Assembly (NCBI GenBank): GCA_949318235.1
Contig: OX439131.1
Coordinates: 44,215,226-44,279,225 of the forward strand
Reading direction: 5' to 3'
Length of the DNA: 64,000 nucleotides
Source of the DNA: Ecdyonurus torrentis
Lineage: Eukaryota; Arthropoda; Insecta; Ephemeroptera; Heptageniidae
The notes beneath the pieces were generated by a model. The model had not been told where the DNA came from. It saw only the letters and a list, made by a program, of their open reading frames with translations, and made no database searches. Positions 27,338-42,707 of the stretch are shown here, piece after piece. A program made the position numbers and the translations under genes. Position 1 is the first letter of the stretch; each line of letters begins with the position of its first letter.

Positions 27338-27796
27338 GAATGAGAAAGGTGAATTTTTTAACCCCCACTTTTTTTGACTTTTTTAAAGAGATAGTTAAAA
27401 AATTTTGAGGTGTTATTTTTTCTTAGAATGATTGGAGCATGGGAAGTATTTTTAATTAATTTTTGAAAATCAACCTAAAAAGCCTGTGAAATCATGAATC
27501 GGGCATTTATTTCGGAAAGTATTGACCGTATTAGGTTCAGTAGCCATTTTTTTTAAATCCTGAGGACAAGCTGATTTCATTAAACTGGTTACTGAACTTC
27601 GAACGATTAGTATTTGCCGAGAAAAAAGTGGACTGATGACGTCACAGGCTTTCTAGGCCAATTTTCAAAAATTAATGAAAAAATACTTCGCATGCTCCAA
27701 TCGTCCTAAGAAAAAATAACGCCTCAAAAAATTTTAAGGCTCTTTCCAAAAATCATAAACTTAACAAAAAAATTTCAATTCACCTTCCTCATTATA
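27338..27796. mobile_element. Long foldback element, family I
   Basis: A roughly 459-bp imperfect palindrome. The left end AATGAGAAAGGTGAATT is mirrored by AATTCACCTTCCTCATTAT. Further in, TAAAAAATTTTGAGGTGTTA faces TAACGCCTCAAAAAATTTTA, and GATTGGAGCATGGGAAGTA faces TACTTCGCATGCTCCAATC. The arms differ by many substitutions, so the element is old or the arms diverged before insertion. TGACGTCA at 27637-27644. No coding capacity. Confidence 0.78.
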
Positions 27797-28259
27797 ACAT
27801 AAAATATTTTTCTACGAGCTCATACTTGCATTTAAAGGATATCTAAAAAAGACAATACATATAGTTATGATTTATTGGTATTTTAAGAAAAGTATATTTT
27901 TTTAAAGAAAATGGCAAAAGGTCTATCCAAATTGAGAAATATAATTTTTCTTGCTTATTCATATACATTTTTTAAATGTGAGTTTCAAAAAATCTGCACC
28001 TAATGTGATTACTTTTTAAATAATTTTATCATAAAATTTCCTCATTTTTATTGTTCCATAAGAACAAGATTATAAGATTATTCTTAAAAATTTCTGTGGG
28101 ATTAGAAAAAGGATTACTATAATTGAAATTTTCATGACAATAAAAATTTATATTTAATTTTATAAAAATTACTTTTTTTAAGAATATTGAAAAAAAAATG
28201 CTGTTCAATCATTTTACTTTCAGTTATTCATTGTTTTAAATTTAATCACACTGCACTTA
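27797..28259. other. AT-rich DNA, no gene seen
   Basis: No coding signal or repeat family recognised. Confidence 0.5.
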
Positions 28260-28475
28260 ATGGACGTTATCGGTTTAGCGCGCGGGGTGCTGCGGGGAAA
28301 GCTAAGGGTCCCCTAATTTAACATTACGCTTATGGAGAAAACCACGTTTTTTGCGATTTTTGAGAAAACTACTCCACCGATTTTGGAGAAATTTAAATGA
28401 GAAATACTAGACATACTTTTACGTGTTTTAAGCAATAGAAAATTTTTAACAATTTTTTAAACCGATAACCTCCAT
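28260..28475. mobile_element. MITE, family M
   Basis: A 216-bp unit with terminal inverted repeats ATGGACGTTATCGGTTTA and TAAACCGATAACCTCCAT (17 of 18 positions pair). Just inside the left end is a GC-rich patch (GCGCGCGGGGTGCTGCGGGG) that is unlike the rest of the window. The body includes AAAACCACGTTTTTTGCG. Only one copy is visible here. Confidence 0.75.
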
Positions 28476-28758
28476 TGGCGATTGGTATTGTAAATCATCC
28501 GATTACAAACGTAATCGTCAACTAGATCTGATTTATTTGCTCATTGGTAAATATTTAAAAATTATTAGAGTGCTGATGTTTTAAGTCCATTGTTGTCAAT
28601 AGTAATCTCAGTAATCTTTTAGATTGCAATGAATGGCTTAAACAGAATGAAATTAAAAGTTATATGTTCTAAAATATATGATTAAACCAACAGTACTGTG
28701 TATATTATTTAAATATTATATTATATCAATACAGTAAAAAATAAAAATTATTTAAAAT

Positions 28759-28793
<35 letters not shown>

Positions 28794-29192
28794 TATCCTG
28801 CATGCATACACAATTAAAATGCATTGTTAGATTATTGACTCAAAATGAAACAGTGTAAAAATGATTTTTATTTTAGTAATTTAAAACAATTATCACTGAT
28901 TTTGATTCAATATTAAAATTTTTTAAATCTATGATATTATTTTGTAATTATTATAAGTATGTATTAGTTTAACTTTTAAGTTATAAATCTTGTAGTTTTT
29001 ATTATTACTATTACAATTTTGTTCTTATATTATGTAAAACTATAGTTTTTTAAATTGACGTGATCAAGTATTGAATGCCACTGATCGTAACAAAATACAT
29101 AATATTTCTATTGGGGTTTACTTAGAAATTTTTTAAGCAGTGATAGCTGGCACATTAATCTCTCAAAATGAACAATTATGGCAAAAAATTTA
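28476..29192. other. AT-rich DNA with a poly(A) tract
   Basis: No gene seen. A 28-bp A run lies at 28763-28790. Confidence 0.55.
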
Positions 29193-29736
29193 TAGTCTTG
29201 AAGTCGTTACCTAAATTTTCTATAACGTTAACGTTAAGGTAATTTCAGTTAAGACTATAACTTTAACGATAACTTAAACTCTAATTTGTCCCAAACTATA
29301 AAGTTAACTTTAACGTTAACTTACGTTAACGATAACGTTAACAGCTTTTTTAGACGATATGTATTTTTATATGACTTATTCATAAGTTTAATCATTTATA
29401 AAGCTAATTACTTACTTATTTACTCATTTGTCATTTATAAAATAGACAGTTTTTTTTATTATTGTTGTTTCTCACCTTGTCAGTTGATTTTGTTTTTTAG
29501 TCAGTATAAAGTAAAAATTTCTTTCAAAAAGTAGCATTATAGTTATCAGGTTATCACTATCTTAATTTCAATTTTTGTTACTCTATAAAACTATAACTTT
29601 TTATAATGTTGTTACTCTATATAATAAGGTATAGGTAAATAAGAATTAACGTTAACTATGGTTATTTCAAATAGCCATAGTTAACGTTATAGTTAACTTA
29701 ACGTTAACGACTTTACGTTATACGACTACAAGACTG
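29193..29736. mobile_element. Possible hAT-like element rich in AACGTTAAC, family Q
   Basis: The left end TAGTCTTGAAGTCGTTAC and the reverse complement of the right end, CAGTCTTGTAGTCGTATAAC, match at most of the first 16 positions. This resembles the CAGTCTTGG start of the hAT-type element at 45527. The subterminal regions at both ends are packed with the palindrome AACGTTAAC and variants (29220-29345 and 29645-29712). Clustered subterminal motifs are a known feature of hAT transposase binding regions. No eight-base target duplication was found. The 82-codon frame inside is not supported. Confidence 0.55.
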
Positions 29737-30410
29737 ACGATAGTAGATACTTAATATCTGAATATATCCTCCTTAAAAACTTATAATTAATAGTTTCTCA
29801 GAAACTAATAGTAATCAATAAACATTAATTTAATGAAATACTAGTACTTATATATAATGATTAATCTTCTACGTGATGATTGAATTTCATTTTATCAGCA
29901 GATCATATTTATACTGCAGCTCTATATATAATAACAGATGTTATTGCACCACACTGCACACAAGTTAAAGTTACCGCAATGCACCTATATAACTAACGAA
30001 TTACATACAACTTTGCATGAATGTCATTCCTATTATGTGAGGTAGAAATTATTTATACTAGAATGGTTGTTCAGGATTACAATATCATCTTCAAAGTATA
30101 GCTTTGAGCTATGCAAGTTCTTAATACATATTATCTTATATTATGATATTTTTATTTTATCAAGCGTATATAATATACTAGTTTTACTGAAAAATAATGA
30201 TGAAACATTATATAGAAACTGGGATATAGAATTTCATTTCATAATCATAAAAATATCATGTATTTATTTCAAGTATACAGTCTTTTTACTAAACTATTGA
30301 TTTTTATTGGCATATGAAAATAATATGTATTTAAATAGAGTTTTGCGTTAACTGAAATCTTCATCAGATCTTATTGAATTGCCATGGGCCATTAGAATTC
30401 ATTAGAATTA
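29737..30410. other. AT-rich DNA, no gene seen
   Basis: The 77-codon frame at 30067-30300 has an AT-driven hydrophobic composition and no recognisable domain. Confidence 0.5.
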
Positions 30411-30712
30411 GTTTGTTCTGTAAAGTATAGTGAATCTCATTTACAGTGATTGGCTGACCAACAAAATAAGACACATTCATTGGTTGATCTTGTTTTTTGA
30501 GCTGATAAAACTGAGTCGCTTGTTTCGTATGGAACTTTTTTTTTTGTGGGTTTCTTTCATTTTTATCAGGTCCAAAATTATAAACGAAGAAATAAAAATG
30601 ATAAATCATACATATAACGTAGTAAACAGGTAACGACGTCATGGTCAGATGTTTTAACAAAAGAAATTTTTCGAAGCTGGCTCAAAAGTTGTGTGAAGTT
30701 TACAGAACGAAC
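30411..30712 (-). mobile_element. MITE, family A copy 5
   Basis: A compact complete copy (about 302 bp) running from GTTTGTTCTGTAAAGTATAG to GTTTACAGAACGAAC. Its ends form a clear inverted repeat (TTCTGTAAA...TTTACAGAA). It is in inverted orientation relative to copies 2-4 and 6. The overlapping open frames on both strands are repeat shadows. Confidence 0.87.
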
Positions 30713-30802
30713 TATCCTGTACTACTTTCATTGTAATCTCCTTACGAATGTAATATATAATTTGATATAACATTTTGGCCTTACTGTATATTTTTTTCTA
30801 CA

Positions 30803-30906
30803 TTCTTCCTAAATAAATCTGACCGGTTACATTAAAGTTTCCCCATATATTATTTAACATTTGAAGTTATGAATGCTGCGGTCAGATTTATTTCGGAGGA
30901 GTGTAC
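30803..30906. mobile_element. Short foldback, family S
   Basis: A roughly 104-bp unit: TTCCTAAATAAATCTGACCG at the left and CGGTCAGATTTATTTCGGA at the right. The right border continues GGAGGAGTGTAC, the same terminal text as element O at 34887, so S and O may share ends. Confidence 0.6.
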
Positions 30907-32465
30907 TATTTTGTGAGATAGATGTAAAAGAGTTGGCCAGACATGTAGTCTTGTTTTTGAATAAAGATGATTATTTAATTTAATTCATTGCATAAAGGCA
31001 GTGTAGTAAAGTTATAACAGTAATATCTGTACACTCTATGTACTATGTATGTACAGCACATACTTTTAATAGTAATAATACTATTGAAAACATTTTTTTT
31101 TAATATTTCCTCATTCATTACAAAAATGTAAGGAATTTTTTTAAAAAAACAGTTTTATAATGAACAAAATATAAAGTATGAAAAGAAAACATTGTTGAAT
31201 TATTGTTATAATAATCGTTGAACCAAAAAAAAAGGTATAAGGAAAAACCTAAAATAAAATATTATTTTTGTAAATTGTGATTATTTTAGATTTGATATTT
31301 CATTAGTGGCGTTTATTATATATGTCTAAATGTAATTAGATTTCATACAACTTTATAAGTCAAATGTCACAAATTTACTAGCAATATAAAACCCAAGCTA
31401 TTGAATGAATGAACAAAAGAACGTTATACATTATAAAATAAAAATATTTTTTGACCATACTATTTTTTTTTCTCCCAATAACCATAAAATTTATATTTTT
31501 AAAAAGTTACCTTTATATATAATATGAAATCACAATAATCATATCTAGATAAATTGCATTAGTAACACTAAAGCAGTTTTAATTGAATTACAAGAAATTT
31601 AGTTATCTTTAAAAACTAAAAATGATTTAAACAAAATGAAATCATTTAGTTGTCTGTATAGTACATGTGTATAATAAATTTTTTTTCATCAAAATCAATA
31701 AAGAAAATTCAAAGGGAATGATAAAAGCACTTGTCATGCGTGATGTATTTGCCATTTTTGTCATTTTATTTTTGTACAGATATCTATTGTTATATGTAAC
31801 AAATTAATTTAAAAACTTTTATGATAAATAATAATGTAATTTTTTTATTGTAAAACGTGTAAATCATTGAAAACAAAACTACATTATACAGCAAAAATCA
31901 TTAAATGTAATAGATTAAATTATGCCAAGATAAGTGTATTTTTTTTTTATATTGGAAAAAACCTTTTAAGGATAAATAATTTGTTAAAAAAATTAAATTG
32001 CTTTTTATTGTAGTAACTGAACGTTACTGATTAAAGTCAGTGCAGGTAATTTGTTTTTAGAAAAAAATTCTCACAATATAGCGTATTTAAAAACATTAAT
32101 TCATTTTAATTCAAGTATCAGTTCTCAAAATGTTACAATAGCCAGGTATACAAGCTGCAACTTTTCAACTAAATTATCAATCCATCTAGACTGTTTACTA
32201 TTCTTCATTGAGTATTCATACAAACAGTATACTAAACTTATCATAAAAAAAATAGTACAATAAAAGTCTTAAAACGCCATGATGTATGTAGTAGCATGAA
32301 ATTACTATATATATGTATTAGATTTTGTTTTCTAAATAAAAATATTCTAGTCTACTTTCTAATTATTTTATTATTATTAGATGGCCTATTAATTCATGCT
32401 TATTTTGTTTTATTAACTATTTTGTACTTATCTTAATTCTGTTTTAATAGAAATTTCAGCGTTTC
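30907..32465. other. AT-rich DNA, possible retroposon tail
   Basis: No gene seen. GTTTTTGAATAAAGATGATT near 30953-30972 followed by TTTAATTTAATT resembles the 3' end of a non-LTR element, but there is no coding part. The 70-codon frame at 32051-32263 is unsupported. Confidence 0.4.

Positions 32466-33344
<879 letters not shown>

Positions 33345-33424
<80 letters not shown>
33345..33424. repeat. (GA)n microsatellite, 80 bp
   Basis: Uninterrupted GA array; the Ser-Leu open frame on the minus strand is its translation. Confidence 0.97.
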
Positions 33425-33427
<3 letters not shown>

Positions 33428-33634
33428 TTAAATACGTTTACTTTCAAAAACTTTCCACTTTCCTGCATCCTATACATGATGTAAATTTATAAAATGAAAA
33501 CATAATTAATGCCTGAAAGTCATTAAACAATTCAAATAATTGGTTATTAATTATTTAATGTACAGTATTATTAGTTAATTACAAATTATTTTATATATTT
33601 ATTTATTGTAAGCATTCTGGGAAAGAGTATAGAG

Positions 33635-33746
33635 TTGTTCGTAAACCCTGTTCTCTTGCATATCAAAAAATGCGCATTCCATTTGAATAACCAAAGTTGA
33701 TCGTCATTTTAGAAGGAGCACAGAACAGAGTTTACGAATAGCATTA
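33635..33746 (-). mobile_element. Short inverted-repeat element, family L copy 2
   Basis: Reads GTTCGTAAACCCTGTTCTCT at the left and CAGAACAGAGTTTACGAA at the right. The body is the reverse complement of copy 1 at 11612 (AATAACCAAAGTTGATCGTC against GATGATCAACTTTGGTTTAT). Confidence 0.75.
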
Positions 33747-34662
33747 GTGTTTTTAATTTCGTTACTTTGAATTTTCGCTTGTCATGTAAATAAATTTAAA
33801 AAAATTTAATGAAAATTATAATATTACACTTACGATGGGCGAAAACTTAAGAATTTTTTTTACTTTGCATGACCTGAGTTAGCTGTTAATTTTACAAGAG
33901 GAAATTGACTTTGTAGGAAGTCTGTAAGAAAACCAATCTTAAATTTGAGAAATTTGGGAGACATGCGGTAGACGGAGGAAATTGTTCTCACTTTTTAATT
34001 TCATTTTTTTTTTACGAATTTTGTAAAAAATAAAGCAGAAAAGCTAAAAACTAATTGAGTTTGATAACTTTATTAAATGTTAAAAATTATAAAAATCAAT
34101 TTAATAAAAAAATAGAAAGGTAGCAATTAGATTAATCTAATTTAAATTAGTGTAAATTTTAGTGTTAGCTAATTATTAATAAAATGCAACGCTTAAAAAT
34201 ATAATACAATAATTTTTAAGCTTAATAAATTTTAGAATTTCAATAAATTTATTTATTTATGAAGTTGCTTGTTCACATGGTGCTATAGTTTCAATGGGCA
34301 ATAAATTAAATACTGAAAAGTGTTTTTACTGTAGATAAAAATAATAATAATAAAAAAATATGCATGCAATAAAATATTTTGCGTCACTAGAAAAATTGCA
34401 ACATGTGAATAATCATAATTAACAAATATGTAACTTGCTATAAGCGTTGTAATAGGCTAATAGCTTGTTAACACGAATCAATAAATGCATTGTGCAATAA
34501 ATGGAAGTTGCATGCAATTGAATGTATTTTGCACACAATTGTGATAATATTATCATTTATATTTAGCGTGTATTTTATACATAAGGATAACATCAATAAC
34601 ATTGTAAATTTAGTGCGATTTTTAAAATTTTAAAATATACTATGTCTATCATAAATATGTTC
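33747..34662. other. AT-rich DNA, no gene seen
   Basis: No coding signal or repeat family recognised. Confidence 0.5.
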
Positions 34663-34887
34663 AGTACACTCAGCCTTCTTTAAATCTTTTCTTAAAGTTA
34701 AGAAAATGGTTAACATGTCATCTTAAGTGACAGCAGCGTTGCCAGATTTCACCTCGCGGAACATCTGCAGCTTCATTAGTGAATCTTAAATCGCGCAACG
34801 CTGCTGTTACTTAAGATGACATGTTGACCATTTTCTAAAGAAAGCGGCTTCCCTTTGAGGGATAATTTTGTAATCGGAGGAGTGTAC
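34663..34887. mobile_element. Foldback MITE, family O
   Basis: About 225 bp, flanked by GTACACTC and GAGTGTAC. A near-perfect inner stem pairs TTAACATGTCATCTTAAGTG with CTTAAGATGACATGTTGACC, and CAGCAGCGTTG with CAACGCTGCTG. The loop contains CCTCGCGGAACATCTGCAG, much GC-richer than the flanks. No protein coding. Confidence 0.8.
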
Positions 34888-36042
<1,155 letters not shown>

Positions 36043-36106
36043 AACTTTTTACATCACAATACTAAAGTAGAAAAAAAATGTATTCACAGCACAAAAGTTT
36101 ATTCAT

Positions 36107-36109
<3 letters not shown>

Positions 36110-36143
<34 letters not shown>
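36110..36143. repeat. (CT)n microsatellite, 34 bp
   Basis: Uninterrupted CT array. Confidence 0.95.
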
Positions 36144-36147
<4 letters not shown>

Positions 36148-36757
36148 GATCGTATAATTGTTTGTAAGAGAAATGATAATATTATTATGTAATATTGTTA
36201 AATGCCATAGCATTAACTTTCAAGTTTCATATCGTTGATAATTTCAGTATTTTCTCTACTCAATTAGTTGTCTTGTTTGAGGTTGTGGTGCGACAACCTC
36301 TGGCTTAACTCAAAATTGCGGTTAAATTTGTGTTTTATCAAGTAATCATTCTTGACCAACAAAATTTGTCTCAAGTATAAATTTAATTATTTTATCTTCT
36401 ATGTTCACAATTTTTTATTGACCTCATACTTTTTTTTTTTTTTTTTTTTTTTTTTTGCAATTGAATATAAAGTTTGTAACACTTCAATCGGTACAATTTT
36501 TTTTTTTTTTATTTTAAAATAAATTTTACATCGTTTTAAATATTTGAATATTTGCATTTATTTTAATATCACAATTTAAAAAAATAAATACGTACTTAGA
36601 TCTTTTGTGTGCTTTCATATTTTTTATATCTTGCACAGAACATAAAAATACAGTTTTGCAAAAAAAAAAAAAAAAAAAAAAAAAAATGTTTACAGTAATG
36701 TACAAAAGTAAATATTATTTCTATGAAAATTCAAAGAACACAATTTTATATAAATAT

Positions 36758-36758
<1 letters not shown>
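36144..36758. other. AT-rich DNA with homopolymers and a small hairpin
   Basis: An eight-base perfect stem (GAGGTTGT/ACAACCTC) lies at 36279-36300. T runs lie at 36430-36456 and about 36499-36510, and an A run at 36660-36686. No gene seen. Confidence 0.6.

Positions 36759-36822
<64 letters not shown>
36759..36822. repeat. (GA)n microsatellite, 64 bp
   Basis: Uninterrupted AG array. Confidence 0.97.
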
Positions 36823-36823
<1 letters not shown>

Positions 36824-37745
36824 ATGATAGAAAAATATTTTCAACTTGGAATTACAGGAATTAGTTCATTTAATTTTTGATCGATATATTGTTAATTATT
36901 TTTAACAATTATAAATTTTTTAAATTAAAAACTATTTATTAGTATTATTATTACATAAACCAACGCAAAAAAATTCATATCGTAAATTTATCTACGTTAA
37001 TTAATATTAAAAAAAATTTTGTGCATGAAAATGTGTCTATAAAAATAAACAAAAGAATTTTGCTTTTAATTTGTATTACAAAAATTTAAAAAATATTTAC
37101 AATGTTATACGTATATATATTTTTATTATGCAGATTACTATAAATTTAAATTGTAAACGTTTTTGTTATGAATAAAGTAACGTTAAGTGGTTTATTATTT
37201 TTACATAATATTTATGATCAAACTTATATTTATTCTTGTTAATATTTTGCCTGTTATATGGTTTCTCAAATTTGATGATAACACAAAAAAAATCATTAAA
37301 TTTACAATGTGTTTACTTTTTTTGTTTGCCAATAAAGAGATTAATAGCTCAAACTGAGTTGTAAACTGATTATTACCGATTATAAAGTTGTAGTTGTTAT
37401 GTGATTATAAATATTGACTATCATATATAATATTGACTACATTGTCTCATTTTGAGGCCATAACCAAAGCTGATGTATTTTAATTATGTTATGGAAGTAG
37501 GATGAAAGAAATGAATAAAGAATTTTGAATTTGAGTATTGATTTCGACAGTATGGTCAGCAAAGTATGATAGCGACTCCATGTTATTTTCAGTAAAATTT
37601 TAGATTGTAAATGTAAGGAAGTGACAACTACAGTTTTCTAACTTTTCTACATGACCCTTTTTTAAGATACAGCAAAATTTTTGATTGACTTTTTTTTTTG
37701 TACTGTGTGTAGAGAAAGCTATTTCCTCCTTTTTGTGTTTTCCTA

Positions 37746-37748
<3 letters not shown>
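36823..37748. other. AT-rich DNA with a possible retroposon tail
   Basis: GAAATGAATAAAGAATTTTG at about 37507-37526 followed by AATTTGA resembles the terminal simple repeat of a non-LTR element. No coding part is present. Confidence 0.4.

Positions 37749-37799
<51 letters not shown>
37749..37799. repeat. (CT)n microsatellite, 51 bp
   Basis: Uninterrupted TC array. Confidence 0.97.
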
Positions 37800-37802
<3 letters not shown>

Positions 37803-37996
37803 TTTCTTTTTTTTCTTTCATATTTTTGGCATTATTGCTAACAAGTTTTTTTAATTCATTTATTTTTTTTGTAAATATTCTGCTAATAATATGAAAGTGT
37901 TAACGACATATTAAGTATCTCGGGAGCGTAAAAAATATCCACTTTTTAAATGTTATTAATGTATTAGAATTGATACAAAAAAGTGGAGGAAATAAG

Positions 37997-38030
<34 letters not shown>
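37997..38030. repeat. (AT)n microsatellite, 34 bp
   Basis: Uninterrupted AT array. Confidence 0.95.
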
Positions 38031-39630
<1,600 letters not shown>

Positions 39631-39853
39631 CACAGAAAGAATAAATTCCTTAATTTATGCTGTATTTCATTTATGTCATTATAGCATAAATGATGCTAAA
39701 TTAGAAGAGCATAAATTATTACACTTTACAACATAATATTTATGCTATATATGACATAGTTTATTATAAAGTATTGCATAGATTATGCTGTATTGAACAA
39801 ATTGTGCTGAAAATGAACTATAGCATAATTATTGCGTAGCTATTTTTGCTCAT
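39631..39853 (+). mobile_element. Foldback MITE, family G copy 4
   Basis: Left TTAATTTATGCTGTATTTCA, middle TATTGAACAAATTGTGCTGA, right TAGCATAATTATTGCGTAGC. Full-length relative of copies 3, 7 and 9. Confidence 0.78.
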
Positions 39854-41132
39854 GAAACTATAATTGGTTCGAAGACCTTCTTGACAGAAATGCTTCTTAC
39901 GGTTACAATTTTGGTCAATTTTTTATCAACTAAAAATAAGTAAAATAATAATAATAAAGACTATCAAGCATTATTTAAATGTATCAATACAAACTGTAAT
40001 AGATTTCTGAAACGTTCCTGAAAACAATGGACCGCAATTCTAAAGAATGGAAAACTTAGGGATTTCCTGCTGGTGTCTCTCGTAGGCGATTACACATCAC
40101 CACCGATACTGACTTACTCACTTTTGTAATTTTTTAGCTACTTTTCTACTCACTTACTAAAATTTTAAGATATGCTTACTGTAAACGTAAAATGATGCAT
40201 ATTTTTCTAAAGCTTGTAAATTGTGTTCAAGAAAAATCACATAAATGGCTTCCCTGACTCAATTATTACCAGGCTTATTAATGAACGTTATAAACACATT
40301 ATACTGATTATTCATCAATATACTGTAACTAGAATTGTATAATTAGATTCAAAGAGGTATACATCAAACTTGCTCTCATTATATATCAAAGTAATATTTA
40401 CTAAGAAGTGACAGTTCAATACAAACAAAACTTGTTACGTTTATTTTGCAATAACTTCAAATGTAGATGCAAGAATGGAGGTTAATTAAAAAACTGGGTA
40501 CTTACAACAAAATTTCTGTATTCAATGTTAAATTATGAGATGGAACCATGAATCATACACATGTTGCCTCAAAAACTTGGTTAATAAATTGTGAAGTAGG
40601 CAACTTAAAAATATATACAAGTTAACGATTTTACATTCTATTTTATTGATAATCTCTAAACTGCTGGAATCACATAATATAGCATTCGTTTTAACCCTCA
40701 GGAGTTCGTAGAAAATATAAATTGTTAAGACAAACAATTTTAAAGTGCGCGTTCGTGTCATTGTGTTGTTTTTTTATACAGAAAATAACGATAGCGTGGC
40801 TAAGAAACAGTATCAATAAAATTGTAACCCATAGTCATTATTTCTGTGACAGAAGGTAATAACCACACGTTTGTAAATAATTTTATCCAAGCCGTGTGCA
40901 CTAAATTAGATGACTTAATAATAAAAATTTGGTCAGTTATGAAGAAGTTAAATAATAACGTAATAATTCTTCATACAAAACTAAAAATAAAAAAAGTAGC
41001 TTACATAATATAAGTACTTTGATCAGGGTATAACTAAAGGTTTTGAAAATATGCATTGAAATATACCTTGGATAAACTTTGTAAATTAAATTAAATAATA
41101 TAGTCTTTATTAAAAAAATCATAGAATATATA

Positions 41133-41138
<6 letters not shown>
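39854..41138. other. Unassigned AT-rich DNA
   Basis: No gene called. 40010-40110 is somewhat GC-richer (CTGGTGTCTCTCGTAGGCGA) without an open frame. The frames at 40528-40761 and 40937-41122 on the minus strand lack recognisable domains. Confidence 0.45.

Positions 41139-41166
<28 letters not shown>
41139..41166. repeat. poly(T), 28 bp
   Basis: Uninterrupted T run. Confidence 0.95.
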
Positions 41167-41673
41167 GAAAAAGTGAGGTTTAAGACTGATAAAACGTTTA
41201 GCCCACTCTTACACCTTACCTCAACAGAAAATAATAATAACATTCGTAAGTTTCATTGTCTTACACTGCTTTATCGTTGTCTTCGCGACGGCATATTCCC
41301 TTCATATTAAAATAATATATAATATATAATAATAAATAAATAAAGGTTTCTTAACCTAGCAGATTCTCATAGTCGTTATACACTATTACTAAAATTTCCC
41401 CATGAAATTACAATACTATAATTTAATTTTCTTGAAAACCTCGTTCACTCCTATGTCATCATCACGCTTACTGAATACCCGTTCTTGTAAATTCCTTTAT
41501 TTATTTATTTTATTTATATTTTACTTATAACTCATACCTTTAAAATTATAATAATATTATTCACATACGGTACCATAATATTAATTTTTTCTTGATTTCT
41601 CTCTTTCCCTTAATTTCCTTGCAGTTTCAGTTTAAGTTTCTTTATTGATTTTACTTAAACAAAATTTATATTG

Positions 41674-41675
<2 letters not shown>

Positions 41676-41719
<44 letters not shown>
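41676..41719. repeat. (CT)n microsatellite, 44 bp
   Basis: Uninterrupted CT array. Confidence 0.96.
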
Positions 41720-41723
<4 letters not shown>

Positions 41724-41749
41724 CTTCCTTGCTTTGTTCATGCTCCTTG

Positions 41750-41907
41750 TTACACTGTGTTGGATTTTTTTTTTCGTTTTTGTGTTTCAGTAACAATTGT
41801 CATTGATATTGATTTTTAATTCTAATCGTGTTTGGGTTACATGTAAGAGAGGGCCAGACATTGATCTGGCCAAAACATAGCCCTAAATAAAAATATTTAT
41901 TTATTTA
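41750..41907 (+). mobile_element. Non-LTR retroposon 3' end
   Basis: A hairpin GGCCAGACATTGATCTGGCC (41853-41872) is followed by CCCTAAATAAAAATA and a TTTATTTATTTA tail. A stem-loop just before a short A/T-rich simple repeat is typical of jockey/CR1-like 3' ends. No coding part is visible upstream within the AT-rich flank, so this is a heavily truncated copy. It does not match the LINE 3' end at 7600. Confidence 0.55.
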
Positions 41908-41982
41908 CAGTTGCATTCTATTGAATGGACAATTATTGTGTCAAAAGTTGATAAATGACAACTAAAACAGCTGTTTGCTATA

Positions 41983-42159
41983 GTTTAAACTAACGTCCCT
42001 ATAATATACCAGGTACTCTCACTCCATACGAATTATTAACAAAAAAATTTTTTCATTGTTGAGAGGTCAAGTTTGCCATTTAACTGCATGTTAATTGAGT
42101 GAGGTTTTTAACGGTTTTGGTGAGAGTACCTGGTATTTTCTAGGGATCTTAGTTTAAAC
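41983..42159. mobile_element. MITE, family N
   Basis: A 177-bp unit with terminal inverted repeats of about 40 bp. It starts GTTTAAACTAACGTCCCTA and ends TAGGGATCTTAGTTTAAAC, with ACCAGGTACTCTCAC mirrored by GTGAGAGTACCTGGT further in. One copy in the window. Confidence 0.8.
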
Positions 42160-42707
42160 CTTAAAATTAGAGAGTGTGTTCATAATTATGTTGTTTAGAG
42201 GTTCATAATACATGATGAATACAACAAAGTTGTAAGTATAATAATTATATATTTTAGCATTAATTTTAAATTATTAATTGTTTATTTTATAATAATTTAT
42301 TTCACTCATTAAAAATGTAATTAATAATAAATAACAAAACCTACAACAGTTTACGCACATAAATTAACAATAATATAGTATATAGAACAATATTCAAAAT
42401 ATTAATTATAATATTTAATAAAATAATATTGTTTTTTTACCACAATTATTAAAAATTATTTACAAAATGTGTGTAATTATTATTATTTACTTGCGACAGA
42501 TTTTAGTATTAATCAATAAAATAATTTAAATGTATTTGTTATTATTTATCATTTTTTATTTATCCATGACATGTTATATCATATTATATAACATGTTATC
42601 TATGTTAATATACATGTTATTCTCTTGAAATAAATTAAATATAAAAATGTACAAAATTAATAACGATATTATAAAATTTTAAAATAGTAAGACTATATTA
42701 TATTATT
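42160..42707. other. AT-rich DNA, no gene seen
   Basis: Extremely AT-rich; ATAACATGTTAT-type short palindromes lie near 42570-42620. No coding signal. Confidence 0.5.

Noticed and set aside
29220..29345. Telomere-like or centromere-like AACGTT repeat
   Set aside because: The words are irregularly spaced and palindromic and confined to the two ends of a roughly 540-bp element, which fits subterminal transposon motifs better than a tandem array.
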